A program made the position numbers and the translations under genes. From NCBI GenBank assembly GCA_018136815.1, contig CM030939.1, positions 2,969,419-3,033,418 of the forward strand: DNA of 64,000 nucleotides, in the 5' to 3' direction. This stretch comes from Isochrysis galbana. Lineage: Eukaryota > Haptophyta > Isochrysidales > Isochrysidaceae. Position 1 is the stretch's first letter. Each line of letters starts with the position of its first letter. Under the pieces are notes generated by a model. That model worked only from the letters and a program-made list of their open reading frames with translations. It was not told the origin of the DNA and did no database searches. Of this stretch, positions 51,036 to 62,120 are shown piece by piece.

Positions 51036-54004
51036 TCATCGCCGACGTTTCGCAGTAATGCTCCTCCCTCTAGCGTTTCCCTCGCGCAACGTCCCACCAA
51101 TTCGGTCGATAGACCGCCCCGTCCTTTGATGAGAGGTGGTAGAGTCGGGTTGAGGCGAGGCCTTTGCAGTGGTGCCTCCCAGGCTAGCACACGCATCTGC
51201 CGAGGAGCTTGGGGTAGTCAACGCGAGTGAGGTGGCTAGCAGCCATAGACGTGCAGGGTCGTATCTATCGGTGGCGGGGAAGGATGGCCATCCGGGCCCA
51301 AAGTGGTCCATGTCGTTTAGCAATATTCGAGGACATCCCGGGAGGATCGCGTCTGCTTGGCACACGCAACCATCCGACCATTCCCCGTAACGCAAGGCAA
51401 AAAAGTCGATCACGGGCTTGAGGAGCGACGAGGCGCCACGATCGCAAGATGAAAGGCAGAGCGCTGGGACGCGGTCGATCGGATAGGGGTGGGCTTTTAT
51501 GAACTCCTGTGACAAGCGAATGAGGCGCACTGTAGCGTGGGAATACGAATGTCACTCTGGCATGCAAGCTGGAGGGTGTACACCTGTCGAGCGGAAAAGG
51601 ACAGATCGAGCACCGCGTGACGACAGCCGCGCAATAGGCGCTCGAGCAACATATTGAGCGCCACTGAACGTTGAACTGTGGTGTTGGCCAAATCGTGCGC
51701 GAGGGCGGAGCCGCCGTGCGGGCCCTGAATAGCAAGAAGCACGGAGAGGGCGTCACGGCCAATCATCTGAATCAGCCTGCTGCAATGCCCCGACTCAGCC
51801 GCAACGCTGCTTTCCCCAGATCGGCCGCCAGGAGAAGGTGGGGGTGGGGAGAGGGGAGGCAGCACTGAGCAGGTGACGCTATGCCAAGGTGTCTCAACAT
51901 CACGGCGTCAGAACACCGTACTGAATCAGCCTGCTGCAATGCCCCGACTCAGCTGCAACGCTGCTTTCTTCAGATCGGCTAGGCGGGGGTGGGCAGCACT
52001 GAGCAGGTGAGGCTATGCCAAGGTGTCTCAACATCACGGCGTCGGAACACCGTACGCGTGCGAGCTAGGTGCCCTTCGGATGGCTATGAGCTCCGCAATA
52101 TGCGCTCCGCAATTACTTGTATGGAGACGAGAGCGGCAACAGGATCGATGAGCTCCGGGAAGAGGGAGATCGCCGCTGCGGCATCCACTGCTCCCTGCAA
52201 AGCAACAGTGGGCGGGAACGCGTGAGTGGCTAGGCCGCGCTCCAAATCCGACGAGGCGGAATGGGGCGCCGAATGCAGTGGGGTGAGGGGCAGGCGCACT
52301 TTGGAATGGCCAAGAATGACGACACGCGCGCTTCTCCCCTGTGCCAGCTCTAGCACCTGACAAGGGGGTGGAGTAAACCCATTAGCCTTCAACAACAGGA
52401 GTAAAGAAAGAGCTCATGCGTGCATATAACAGCTGCACACATTCGAGTTGATGGACGGAGCGAGCCCGGGGCCAAATCAATACCACATGGTCTGAGCGAT
52501 CCGCTCGATCTATACTACACCAGACGAATGTGCCTTGTGCAATGGTCTCGGCCTGGCAAGACGCAAGCCTAACCTCATGACGAACGCGCGCTGCGTTCAA
52601 GCGGACAGGTTGATCAGTGTCTATGCGGGAGAAGGTCGCCTTGAGCCCGAGCCGCTTGAAGTCGGCGCGGAGCTGCGCCATGTAGAGTGGGTACCACTTG
52701 GTAAGCAAGCCCGGCACCAGCAGGAATTCGAGATCGCCCATTTGCATGCCCTCGGGCATCGGCATCGCAGCAACATCAGCAGTTGAGAGGGGCGGCGCAG
52801 GTTGGCCGTCGGGCCGACCCGCTAGGTAGCGTTTGAGGAAGGTTGTCGTCACGTCAGGCGCACTAGGAGACTCACCCCGCAGCAGCCATCCGATCCGACC
52901 ATGGCAGTAGGGCTTGAGATTGGGGTTAGCCCCCACCCAAGACTGCAATTCCCTCTGTAGCGCCTGGAGCTGCGCCTCCACCTCGGCACGGATGTCATTG
53001 GTGGCACGGGCAACATTGTCACGAACAAGTGTGCCGACCTGACGGACGAGTCGCTCTCCCCTCTGCGTGGTAAGCGAGTTGAGGGTGGAGAGCGAGCCAT
53101 CTATCTTTGCAATCTGCTGCTCAAATGAGGAGCAGGGAGACAGCGTCTCCTCTCGCCCCCCCATGCGGCGTGGGTGCACCAATCCGCGTTCGTTGCGGTC
53201 AGTGGATGTCATGGTTGACACGCCCAAAAAGGTTTCTCGGCCTTTCGGCTCGCAGCTGCTCACAAACATCGCATCCCTTGCGCGGTGGCTGCGCACATGC
53301 GCGCCCGTGGGCGTCGCTGGGCTGCTAGCGGAAGTCGGTGACGAGTTGCGTCGGTTGGTGCTGGAATGCCAGAAGCGAGAGCCATCGAATGATGCAACGA
53401 TCCCAGCACGTACGAGCCCAACGACGGTCAAGACGAGACCAAGCGGGAAAAGCAGTGGAAGAAGAAGCAGGACGACCGGTACCGATAACAGAAGCGCCGG
53501 CGGGCCGACTAGACAGAGAATCCCTGCCGCCGTTATGCGCATCGAAGGCTTCATCAGGGTCTCAAAGGCTTGGTGGGCCACTGCCTCGAGGTGCTCCATA
53601 CCGGTACTAGACCGATCTGCGACCAAAGGTGCCGGGAAGGAAAACGAGCGACGGAACCTCACACTTGAGATGGAGAGCCTGTCGTCCGACGGCTCAGCGG
53701 ATGAAGAAGCTGCGCAGAACGAACCGGCGGTGCGCGGCAGCTCAGGCGGCTCGAGCGCAGGGCTGGGCGCAGCCGTTCCCTGGTTGAGCTGTGGCTCTTC
53801 AGAGGTGGCGTGTTCCTCTGGTGGGGCTGGGGCAGGCTCAGTGTCGACAGCAGGCGTGTCGGCCGCCCGCACGCCTTCAGCCACCCCCTGCCCCGTCTGC
53901 GTGCGCGCCGGCTCGACTTCGTCGCAGCCGATCGGCTCGATCCCTGCGATCGGCGTGGCGCGCCGGCCCCTCCGCCTGCGCGAGCGCTCCTGCATGGGCG
54001 GCAC
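51036..54004 (-). CDS. membrane-anchored lipase-like alpha/beta hydrolase
   Basis: Five exons, all joining in phase 0: 54004-52574, 52356-52300, 52194-52117, 51724-51584, 51506-51036, for 725 residues. Order: disordered Arg/Pro/Ser-rich N-terminus; a hydrophobic hairpin (ALLLSVPVVLLLLPLLFPLG) near residue 180; a coiled coil (RAEVEAQLQALQRELQSW); then the hydrolase. It begins LVPGLLTKWYPLYMAQLRAD (plant homologues have PGL...YP.Y at this place), then NAARVRHEVLELAQ and the nucleophile elbow GHSKG, formed exactly across the exon 2/3 junction, followed by AVDAAAAISLFPELID. Later GPHGGSALAHDL, a probable acid residue in GEWSDGCVCQADAILPG and a His in NDMDHFGPG complete the triad. Substrate is unknown; the family resembles plant lipase-like proteins. 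A GA-rich (coding strand) tract precedes the start. Confidence 0.8.
51767..52054. repeat. 154-bp tandem duplication in an intron
   Basis: CTGAATCAGCCTGCTGCAAT starts both 51767 and 51921, and both units end CAACATCACGGCGTC.GAACA. The second unit is about 20 bp shorter. Both lie inside the third intron of the lipase-like gene (52116-51725). Confidence 0.9.
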
Positions 54005-54059
54005 TGCGCCCCCTTCCCCCCCCGCGCTCTCCCTCCCCTGCCCCTACCCCCAGCCTTCT

Positions 54060-54475
54060 CTCACCCGCCCCCCCTCCCTCTCGCTCGCTCGCTCGCTCGC
54101 TCGCTCGCCCCCCCCCCCCCCACCTCTCTGCCTCTCCCTCCTTCCCCTCCTTTCCCTCGCTCCCTCTCCCTCTTGCGCGCGGTCTCTCCTATCCACCTCC
54201 CTCCCTCGCCCCCTTGCTCTCTTCTTCTCTCCCGCAGCCCCCCCCCCCCCCTCGCCCGCCCTCTCTCTCTGGTTCTCTCTGGTTCTCTCCGTCTCTATCC
54301 TCCGCTTTGTTGGGGCCTGCTACGTGTAAAGGGCCGCACGACACTCCTCCACCCTCCTCAACATTTTTGGAAAGTGAGAGAGAACCAACGGGTACTCCCA
54401 CTCTGGGCCTTTCAAGAAGCCCGTCTTGTGCCCGAACCACCCTCTTCTCTCTCTCTCTCTCTCTCTCCCTCCCTC

Positions 54476-54513
<38 letters not shown>

Positions 54514-54600
54514 CCTCCCTCTCTCTCTCTCTCTGCTTTCTCTCTCTCTTCTCTCCCGCTCATGTTTCCCCCTCGTCTTCCCCCCTCTCCCCCCTTCATC
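54060..54600. repeat. pyrimidine-rich tracts upstream of the lipase-like gene
   Basis: CTCG repeats at 54082-54106, a C-run at 54107-54121, and long CTCTCT/CCCTCC runs at 54443-54560. On the coding strand of the neighbouring gene these are GA/GGGA-rich. No gene. Confidence 0.85.
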
Positions 54601-54901
54601 ACGTAGAAACTGCATCTCCGCGAGATCCCCTACTCTAGCCGGACGAAAAAAAAACCGTACAAGTTAACAAGTTAACCCTAATATGCCTAAAAATGGATTT
54701 GTGGGGGAGTGCGTTAGGGGAAGGGGGTTATATATGAACCAAATTTCGGGCTGGGCGGGCTGCATATAGGCAGGATAGAAGCTACCTACCATCACAGCAT
54801 GCATTAGAGGAGGTTACATTACTCTTTTAGAAGTGCGAAACTTGCGAAATCACAAAACGCGCTAAAAACGGAAGAAAACCCCCGAGAACGGTTTTGATGA
54901 G

Positions 54902-55660
54902 CTACTCTCTAAGGCACCGATGGCAAGCAAAAAAGCACTGGAGGTGGTAGCATGCACCCGAGCCCTCACGACAGGCGCCACATCTGAGTTGAGGTCGTTT
55001 TGGTTTGTCAATGGCACACTCCCCATATGCACACACGCCCTTCTGCGTGTGCACTCGTACGGCGTGTTTCGGCGGCCCTCTCGTTCCAACGCGTCGACCG
55101 AGCTCTACCAACTCATTGGCCACCTTGCCCATGTCGACCAACTCGTGCTCTTCTCGCGACTGCACGTGTGTGGATGCCGGGCTTAGTAACTCACACGAGT
55201 TTGTCATCCTTGCCTGCATCACACACAAACATCAAACAAGGCTGCCGGCTTGCGTTTGCGTTTGCGGAGAGAGAGGCTTCGCGACGTCGAGTATCTCCGT
55301 GGCCCACTGCAGGCAGAAGGCGACCTGAGGTGGCAGGCGTGACCGGGCAGCAGACAGAGACATGAGAGGGCGAGCGAGGGACATGAGGAAGGCAGTGCGA
55401 GCTGGGGCGGGGCAGCCTCACTCACCTCTTGGTTCTCTTCAACACCATCTTTGAAAGAATCTTTGCGGAAAGGCCTTTCTTCTCGCCCAAGAAGTTGTGA
55501 ACGATAGCTCCGTTGGTCACCGCGACGTCGAGCGCAAACAAGATGCCCTTTGTGCCCATGCGCACGACGCGCCGCGATGAGAGCGAGAGAGCGACAGTTT
55601 CTTGCGCTGCTGATCATGGCCGTCTGTGGCGCTGCGGCCCTGGACATTGTAATGCCAGAC
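54902..55660 (-). pseudogene. piggyBac-like transposase remnant (C-terminal part)
   Basis: Reading the minus strand, about 55651-55600 encodes GRSATDGHDQQRKKLSLS, like the YN....VD..DQ.R block of piggyBac (DDE_Tnp_1_7) transposases. A different frame then continues VVRMGTKGILFALDVAVTNG, like the family's helix ...LLD.A..NA. So there is a frameshift near 55575. After an apparent intron, 55212-54902 encodes a Cys-rich end (YGECAIDKPKRPQLRCGACR...CYHLQCF.ACHRC), like the piggyBac C-terminal zinc finger. The N-terminal part and the catalytic Asp residues are absent: the sequence is cut near 55.7 kb, where a family B repeat begins. Confidence 0.55.
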
Positions 55661-55771
55661 AAATGCTCTCCGGGGCCCAGACCGAGTACGAGTGCCGCGG
55701 GCGTGAGGTGATGGTGAAGCGGCCGGGGCCGAAGGCCCCGGACGCCGTGAAGCGTGAAGAGGCCCCCAGCG

Positions 55772-56455
55772 CGTCCTCTCCTCGAGTCCACGCTGGGGGA
55801 AAACCCCTTTCGGGTAAAAGCAACGCAGGGGGGGGGGGCACTCGTGAGATAGGGGCCCAGAAGCGCTAATCTCCCTCGCTAGTGCGAGTGGCCGCGGCGA
55901 GCCGCGGCCCTTCCCTCCTGGCTCTAGCGCCCCCGTCTTCTCTTACCCAAACGGGGCGAGAAGACACGTATCTGCCGGAGGGGAGAGCTGCCGCTCCCCC
56001 CTCCCCTCCCTCTTCCCTTTTCCTCCTCTCTTCCCTGCGGCGGGGGCCCATGGCGCGCGCCTGCGGCCCCTCGCTCAGGTCCCCAGATGGCCTGCAGGGC
56101 CTGGGAGCACAGCTCAGGGGGCAGGTGAGGCTGGGGCATGGCCCTGGCCCCTCCTGCCTCTCCCTCGCTGGCGCTCCGAGCCCCTGCGGGTCGACTGGAG
56201 CTGGCTGGGGGGTCCTGAACAGGGGGCCCAGGGGGAGGAGGGGCTGGTCAGAGGAATGGGCAGGCCACGACGGGCCAGGGCGGGCGAGTCAGGCGGGCCT
56301 GTAGGGAGGGGAATGAGTCAGCAGGGCAGTGTGCTCCTGGCAGGCCATCAGGCGTGCCAGGAGAGTGGGTGGATCCTCCCCCATGGCAGGGGAGGAGTGG
56401 AGAGAGAGGGGGGCTCGTGCCCCCCCATGGGCGAACTAAGTATAAACTTAGTTTG
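55772..56455 (+). repeat. family B repeat, long copy 2
   Basis: Nearly identical in order and sequence to 49602-50285, including CTCGAGTCCACGCTGGGGGA at the left, GGCCCATGGCGCGCGCCTGC in the middle, and the hairpin with GTATAAACTTAGTTT at the right. It sits directly upstream, on the transposase strand, of the piggyBac remnant. Confidence 0.85.
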
Positions 56456-56510
56456 AAGTTGTTGTCCTTGGCATCAACATCTACGACACTATCTCATGCC
56501 CCATACCATC

Positions 56511-56690
56511 TCTCCGCCCCTAAACGAAAGCGGAGATGGTCAATTTTGCTCCATTCTCGAGATCTGAATGCACGCTATAAGTGTCTTCCAATGACAATCT
56601 CTCCGCCCCTGAACGAAAGTGGAGATGGTTTAATTTTGCTCCATTCTCGAGAAATCTGAATGCACGCTACAAGTGTCTTCCAATGGCCAC
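56511..56690. repeat. 89-bp tandem duplication
   Basis: TCTCCGCCCC.AACGAAAG.GGAGATGG starts two adjacent units (56511-56599 and 56600-56690). Both contain TTTTGCTCCATTCTCGAGA and AAGTGTCTTCCAATG. It lies about 200 bp beyond the 3' end of the kinase gene. No gene. Confidence 0.9.
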
Positions 56691-56895
56691 CTGCTCAAGT
56701 TGCAAGTTGGAGTCGGCGGATGCTTACACTCTGCACGCGCCAAGCATGCAAATGTAAAGCGCCAAGGAATCTTCGAGATCTGCCACATCGATGAGGGCAG
56801 CCGGTGCAAAAAATTGGCGGCCCAATGAATCAATATCACTCGCGGGGCAACACGCTGGCCTCGCCACTCAACGCTGATCGAAAGGATAAAGAACA

Positions 56896-58943
56896 TCATG
56901 ACATCTTTATGTTGAGAGCGCCAAATCTGCTCCCACTGCTGTGATGTCCGCGCCCACCCTTCCCGTTCCCCAAGAGTACCCCGTTCGCGCGCTTAGGCAG
57001 GTGTGGGTGCTTGAAGTGGGGTTGGGACACAGGTGGCGGAGCCGTTGGCCGGTTACTCAGGACATACGGCTGCAGCGGCATCAGCGCCGATGCTATGGGC
57101 GCCACCCGTTGCCGCTTCGTCTGGTCTGACCGTCGTTGAGGCCGGCGCACTCCAGCGTCATCATCATCCGAATATTCCGAGATATCTTCGAGCGGAGTCG
57201 ATGGACGGTGCATCGGGGCGCTGCTCTCGTCCTCGACCTCACTCAGGCCACGCATCCATGGGTGCTTGAGCGCGCCGGCCACGCCCAGCCTCCGTTGCGG
57301 GTCGACATCCAGAAGTTGCTTGACCAAGTGCTTAGCTGACGCAGAAATGCTGGGCCAAGGTGCAGATGCAAAGTGTATGCTGGAGCGGATGCCTACCCGG
57401 ATCTGATCAAATATGGAGGGAGCTGGAGTCTGGGGCGCCGTCGCATCAGCCTCCATGTACTCGCGCCTCTCGTCGAAAGGAGGAGTACCAGACAGCAAGA
57501 TGTACAGGATGACCCCGAGCGACCACAAGTCGCACGCAGAGTCATAGCCACGCTTGCTCTCACGACAACCAAGCACTTCGGGCGCAAAGTATTGCGGTGT
57601 ACCGCAGAAAGTTGATGTCACCTTCTCATTGCCGATCAACTTAGCGAGCCCAAAGTCTGCAATCTTGCAGGTTGGCACAGTATCACCCTTTGCAGGCTGC
57701 TTCAGCAAGATATTCTCAGGTTTCAGATCTCTATGGATAATGTTCCGAGAGTGCAAGTAGCCGACCGCCTCAAGAAGCTGTTTCATAATGGCTCGAGCGC
57801 CTGCCTCACAGAATGCGCCGTGCTCAATTAAATGCTCGAAGAGCTCTCCACCTTCGACGAGTTCGACCAGCAGGCAAAGTTCAGTCTCAGTCTCCAACAC
57901 ATCATAGTACTTAATGATATTGGGGTGCTCCAAGGACTTCAAAATCCTCGCCTCTGAAAGAGTCCGGCGTGTGAGCTCATCGGCGGGCATACCACGTGTC
58001 CGTGCACCAAGCAGCTTCTTTTTTTGCATGACCTTCATGGCATAAAAGTTGCCGGTCACGACATGTCGGACCTTGTCGACCGTGGCAAAGGAACCACTGC
58101 CAAGCCGCTCCACCGTCTCGTAGTCCTCCTTTGAGGCACGTTTATCGCACTGATAAAAACTCGTGTTCTGCCGGTCATATAGGGGGTGAATGTATGAGTA
58201 CAGAGTCGGGTCGCGCACAGGCACGTGGAGCGTCTCGAATAAGCAGGAGATCGATCCCAGACTTGGCACGAACCTGTAGAAGCCGAGGCTGACGTTTGGG
58301 GGGCGTTGGCTGTTGGGGTGGCCGAAGATCCTGATAGAGATAGTGGTAATGAGTAGGTTTGACACATCCCCCAGCCGGATGAGAGCTTGGATTGGGGTTG
58401 AGCAGCGAAATCTCGTCTCCTGAGACGAGGGTATGGAGCTTGGACTTTCCGACAATCTTCGCGTTGACGTAGGTCCCATTGCTGCTAAGGTCAAGGAGCT
58501 GCACCGTTCCCTCCGGTGTTCTGAAGATCTTGCAGTGTGATGAACTGCACCAGGCGGGGAGGAAGAGCCGCATCACCACGTGCCCAATGATGTACTAGAA
58601 ATCAGGATAGACTTTGAGTCGTACGACGCCGAGGCACCGTTCTGAGCGTTCGGCTGCGGGAGCTCGCGCACCTGACTCTTCCGTCGTCGATCTGCACATG
58701 CGCCCCATTGTTCGTGGTGCGCCCCATGACAACCTGCCTCTGCCTGAGCTCGTGAATGCCAGGGACTGGTGCCAGGCAGATCAGACGCCCCCAAGCGGCC
58801 TCCTCGGCCGTACTTGGCGCGCTCTCGTCCCAGCTCTCCTCCTGTGGCTGCGTCATGTCTGCAGGCGGCGTCATCTCCTGCGTCTCCTCCGTCTGCTGGC
58901 CCGCTCTGCCGCCTGCTTCATCATGCGACGCGATAGCCCACAT
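56896..58943 (-). CDS. FHA-domain checkpoint kinase, CHK2/Rad53-like
   Basis: Exons 58943-58672, 58544-58274 and 58167-56896 join in phase for 604 residues. The N-terminus has two TQ sites (EETQEMTPPADMTQPQ) like the SQ/TQ cluster phosphorylated by ATM/ATR kinases in CHK2. The FHA domain follows (WGRLICLAPVPGIHEL, MGRTTNNGAHVQI, RVSSSHCKIFRT, DLSSNGTYVN, GDEISLL), with the phosphopeptide-binding R, S..H and NG..N residues present. The kinase domain has all catalytic motifs: GSGSFATV, AMKV, HRDLKPEN, DFGLA and a CGTPQYFAPE activation segment. It matches the CHK2/Rad53/CAMK-type order FHA-kinase and should relay DNA-damage signals in the nucleus. The C-terminal 130 residues are basic and Pro/Gly-rich (KRQRVAP). 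Confidence 0.9.
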
Positions 58944-58979
58944 GGGTAGCGAGGCTCTGCCCTGAGCCTCGCCACCCGC

Positions 58980-59350
58980 CCCGAACCGCGGAGCTCACGC
59001 CCCTCTCGCCCGAGTGCCCTCCCCCCCCGCCCCCGCTGTCCGGCCGCAATCCCCTTCCCTGCCGATGCTTCCCCCTTCCCCCTCCTGGCTCCGCCCTCTC
59101 CCCCCCCCGCCTCTCCCGCCCCCTCCCGCCCCCCCCCTCGGCTCCCCGGATTCGAGCGAGTGGCGCGCAAAGCGGAGAGCGCGCGCGCCGCGGGGGGCGG
59201 GGGGCGGGGGGGGGCGGGGGGGGGGCGCGAGCTGGCCGCCCTTCTCCCGCCCATCCACTTATCTAGTGCTCTATAGGAATACTCTAGAAGTAGAATACTC
59301 GAATGTTCCGGTACTCAGCCCCCCCCCCCCCCCCCCCCCCCCCCCAAAGG
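58980..59350. repeat. C-run/G-run tracts upstream of the kinase gene
   Basis: C-rich DNA (59015-59145) is followed by G-runs (59190-59229), forming an imperfect inverted arrangement, then an almost pure C run at 59318-59345. Between them CTATAGGAATACTCTAGAAG and related words. No gene. Confidence 0.8.
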
Positions 59351-59663
59351 CTCTTCAAACAGCTGCCCCTGCTGGGAAGCTGGAGTAAAGTACTACTATC
59401 TAGAGAAGTGTGATCGACTGACTCCCCGTCTCCCTCCTCCCTCCCGACCGCGCGGCGCCTCCGTCTCGCGCCAGCGGCGTCTGGCTGTTCTCTCGCACCC
59501 GCGCCCCCTCGTCCTCACAAACCGTCGGCTCTTCAACCCTGTCGGCGCGTAACCAGCCGCAGTGTGCCGCAGGCGAGTCTTCCCACCAGCTGGAGCTGCT
59601 CTGCTGCGCATCGGCCACCGTGGACTGGAGAGGCCCATCTGGACTGGCAGTTGCCTTCATAAG

Positions 59664-60096
59664 CATGCTTGAAGGTGCACTGGGTGGAGGGCCCCATGCG
59701 CCGTTCATCATCGTCGCGTGTGCGGCCGCCCTCCTCAATATGGTGCTGGTGGGTACAGCCTCATGGTCCTCGCGACAGGCGATGGGAGATTTACTGGAAG
59801 CAGAGCAAGAGGAGCTGGACAACACACTATCCTATAAGCGTGTGAAATCGACTTTGGATGCCATGGATCAGCAGGCAGAGTCTCTCGTCACCGAGCTCCA
59901 GCGCATGCGTGCTGCTGAATACACGCTGCACCATCAGCTTCTTGCCTTGGGAAAGTTGCGTGATGACGCCATCTATCGGAGTAGTGGTCTAGGCAGAAGA
60001 TCCATTGGCACCGGGGATTGGATGCCACATGGCTTGCCGTCAGCAAGTGGGGAACACGGCGTGGAGAAAGAACATGGTGCAGTTGTTATCATCTGA
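59664..60096 (+). CDS. small membrane/coiled-coil protein, probable 3' exon
   Basis: The frame is open well upstream of the first ATG at 59664, so this may be the last exon of a longer gene; from the ATG it gives 143 residues. A TM helix (APFIIVACAAALLNMVLVGT) is followed by a coiled coil (GDLLEAEQEELDNTLSYKRV, DAMDQQAESLVTELQRMRAA) and a short polar tail ending HGAVVII. This layout is typical of tail- or signal-anchored organelle or Golgi proteins. No specific family is recognised. Confidence 0.5.
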
Positions 60097-60099
60097 TTA

Positions 60100-61165
60100 T
60101 TGATCACTGGCCAATTCATTGTCGCCACACGGATGACACCGAATGCGAGACGCAAGAGGGAGAAGGATGCAGCCGTTGCACGCTATGCATTTGGCAATGA
60201 GATGGAGAAAGGGCAGCTGGTAACCAAAGCGATCAGCTAGCGGAACGCGGCCAAGTGCTGGGATATGGCGGCGATGACGCCAGGCATGGAGGTGTGTATG
60301 ATTTTGTGACGTAATTTGTGACGTAATGTTGAGAAAGCTCGCCGTCATGGCTGTGTGCTAGCGATAGCGATAGCGATAGCTGTTGCGGGTAGGGGGAGTC
60401 CGTCCCCACGCTCGAGAGGGCCTATTCCCTCCTCTCGCCCGCCGGGGCCCTCCGAAGATTCGTCCGGCCGAAGACCTGCCCCAGCCCCCCCCCCCCTTTT
60501 TTTATTGGTAATCCTCCAAGGGTCGCCGCTCCGAGCCCGCGGGGGGGATCCCTCCCGTTTCTCTGTGCTACCCCCTGAGCCCCCCCCTCCTTGTTTCTTA
60601 CCCAGCCCGTCCCGTTTATTTCCCTGCGTTTTCCCGCGTTCCACTCCCCCGTCGTTATCCTTTTCCCGCCTCCGCCTCCCATCCCGATGTCCGACGTCTG
60701 TGACCCCCTGCCCTGTGCCCTGTGATTGTCGCATCCGCGATCGACCTTTTTGTTTTAGAAGTTGTCTGCGTTTCTATGTCCCCTCCTTGCAGGCTAGTCA
60801 CTAGTCACCGTCGCAGGATCCTACATTCGCCCATTCGCCCTCTTTGCCCTCGCCTCCTTTGTCGCCTCCCTTGTTGCCTGCTTGCCCCTCACCTGGCTTA
60901 CCTCCTTGCGTGCTCCTAGCGTTTTTAGGCTAAGTCGCGCGTTCAGGTATCGCCGGTGCAAGGAACCGCCCCCTTGTGTGACCCTGATTCCCCCTCAGGT
61001 GTTGGCCGTTGGATGATATCGTGGCGCTGTTTTACTTCGGTCTTCATCAACTCACTTAAGGGTTTTCGAAAGATTCCTTCCTTATTCCTTATTCCTGTGC
61101 GTGTCGCATCCAGAGTATTTTATATACTCTATGCGGATGCGGTGTCCCCATCATGCGTTGTGTGA
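60100..61165. other. no confident gene
   Basis: A GCGATA repeat lies at 60358-60379, and C/T-rich sequence from 60380 to 60920. Frames are Arg/Ser/Pro-rich without motifs. Confidence 0.4.
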
Positions 61166-61166
61166 A

Positions 61167-61250
61167 GAAAAAAAACCTTTTAATATTCTTACCGCACTCG
61201 CGGCGAATGGAACCACTACATACCTACTGCACGTAGTACGTAGCTGTCGC
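61167..61250 (-). repeat. family F-type T-tailed end joined to family B 5' sequence
   Basis: AAAAAAAACCTTTTAATATT at 61167 is the reverse complement of the family F 3' end. It is followed by CACTCGCGGCGAATGGAACC, which begins the family B insertion at 20114. Two element families therefore abut or share sequence here. Confidence 0.5.
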
Positions 61251-61261
61251 ATTCATCCTAG

Positions 61262-61860
61262 ATGATGCGATTTCAAGGCTCTTATTTCCAGGTCCTTCGC
61301 CGTGCGGCCACACGGTGAAGTTCAGGTACATCTAGGTTGGTAGGGTTCGTCCCTAGCGATCTAGAATTCGGGTTCTCGTTTCGTTCCTTCTAGCCTGTTT
61401 GTCAGGTCTAGATTCCGTGTTTCCTCCTTTCGGGTAATCTTGACTCAAAGGAGCCAAGTCGCCTGTTGCTCGCCGCGCGCTTGTCTCAGGCTCTCAGGTT
61501 ACCTTGTGAAGGCTTGTTTAGCTTCTTGCAAGGCTTGTCGTTTCTTGTTGGGTTCCGGTTCTTGCTTGGGACTTGCTAACTTTCGTTGTTGTCCAGGCCT
61601 GTTCTTTGTAGGTTCTGCTTAGCCTGGTTAGGGTTTCGTTGTCTCCTCGCGTTTGGCGTTCGCGTTGGCGTTCGGAAATTTCCTCTCACATTCCCTAGGT
61701 CCGCTACCCTTGGCTTGTAGGTCCTTGCTTCTTTCTTCTCGGTCAAGGTTTTGGCGAGCGAGTCGGTTGCTCTATCCGCTCGAGATTTGAGGTTTAATTT
61801 GCCATCTCCCCTTGGCCCTTGGAGATCGGTAACCAAGGGAGTGAGCTGTGCTGTCGCCCA
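61262..61860 (+). repeat. dispersed repeat family D, copy 2
   Basis: It aligns with the reverse complement of 49590-48990 over its whole length at high identity (e.g. GGGTTCGTCCCTAGCGATCT, TTCTTCTCGGTCAAGGT, GGTTTAATTTGCCATCTCCC). After about 61830 the two copies diverge. Confidence 0.85.
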
Positions 61861-62120
61861 AGGTGCTAAGTGTGGTTGCCTCACCATTCCTCGCCATTCC
61901 CTTGCCTCTCGCCTCGCCTCCGCCTCGCCATGTCTCCGCTTCCCACCCGTCTTTCCACCTTTCTCCCATTTCGTATTTTGTGTCTGCCCGTTGCACTTGA
62001 GCGTCTGTTGATCGCTTGAAGTAGTGCTTGTCTAGGTGGTTGACTTGGGTAAGTGGCCCGCTCTTGATCTGCCCCTTGACCTTTGTCTCGATCGCCGCGC
62101 ACATGTCGATAATAATAATC

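Noticed and set aside
58056-58367. Minus-strand frame of 103 residues overlapping the FHA/kinase junction
   Set aside because: It is a shifted frame over the second intron and adjacent exons; the FHA and kinase frames join in phase without it.
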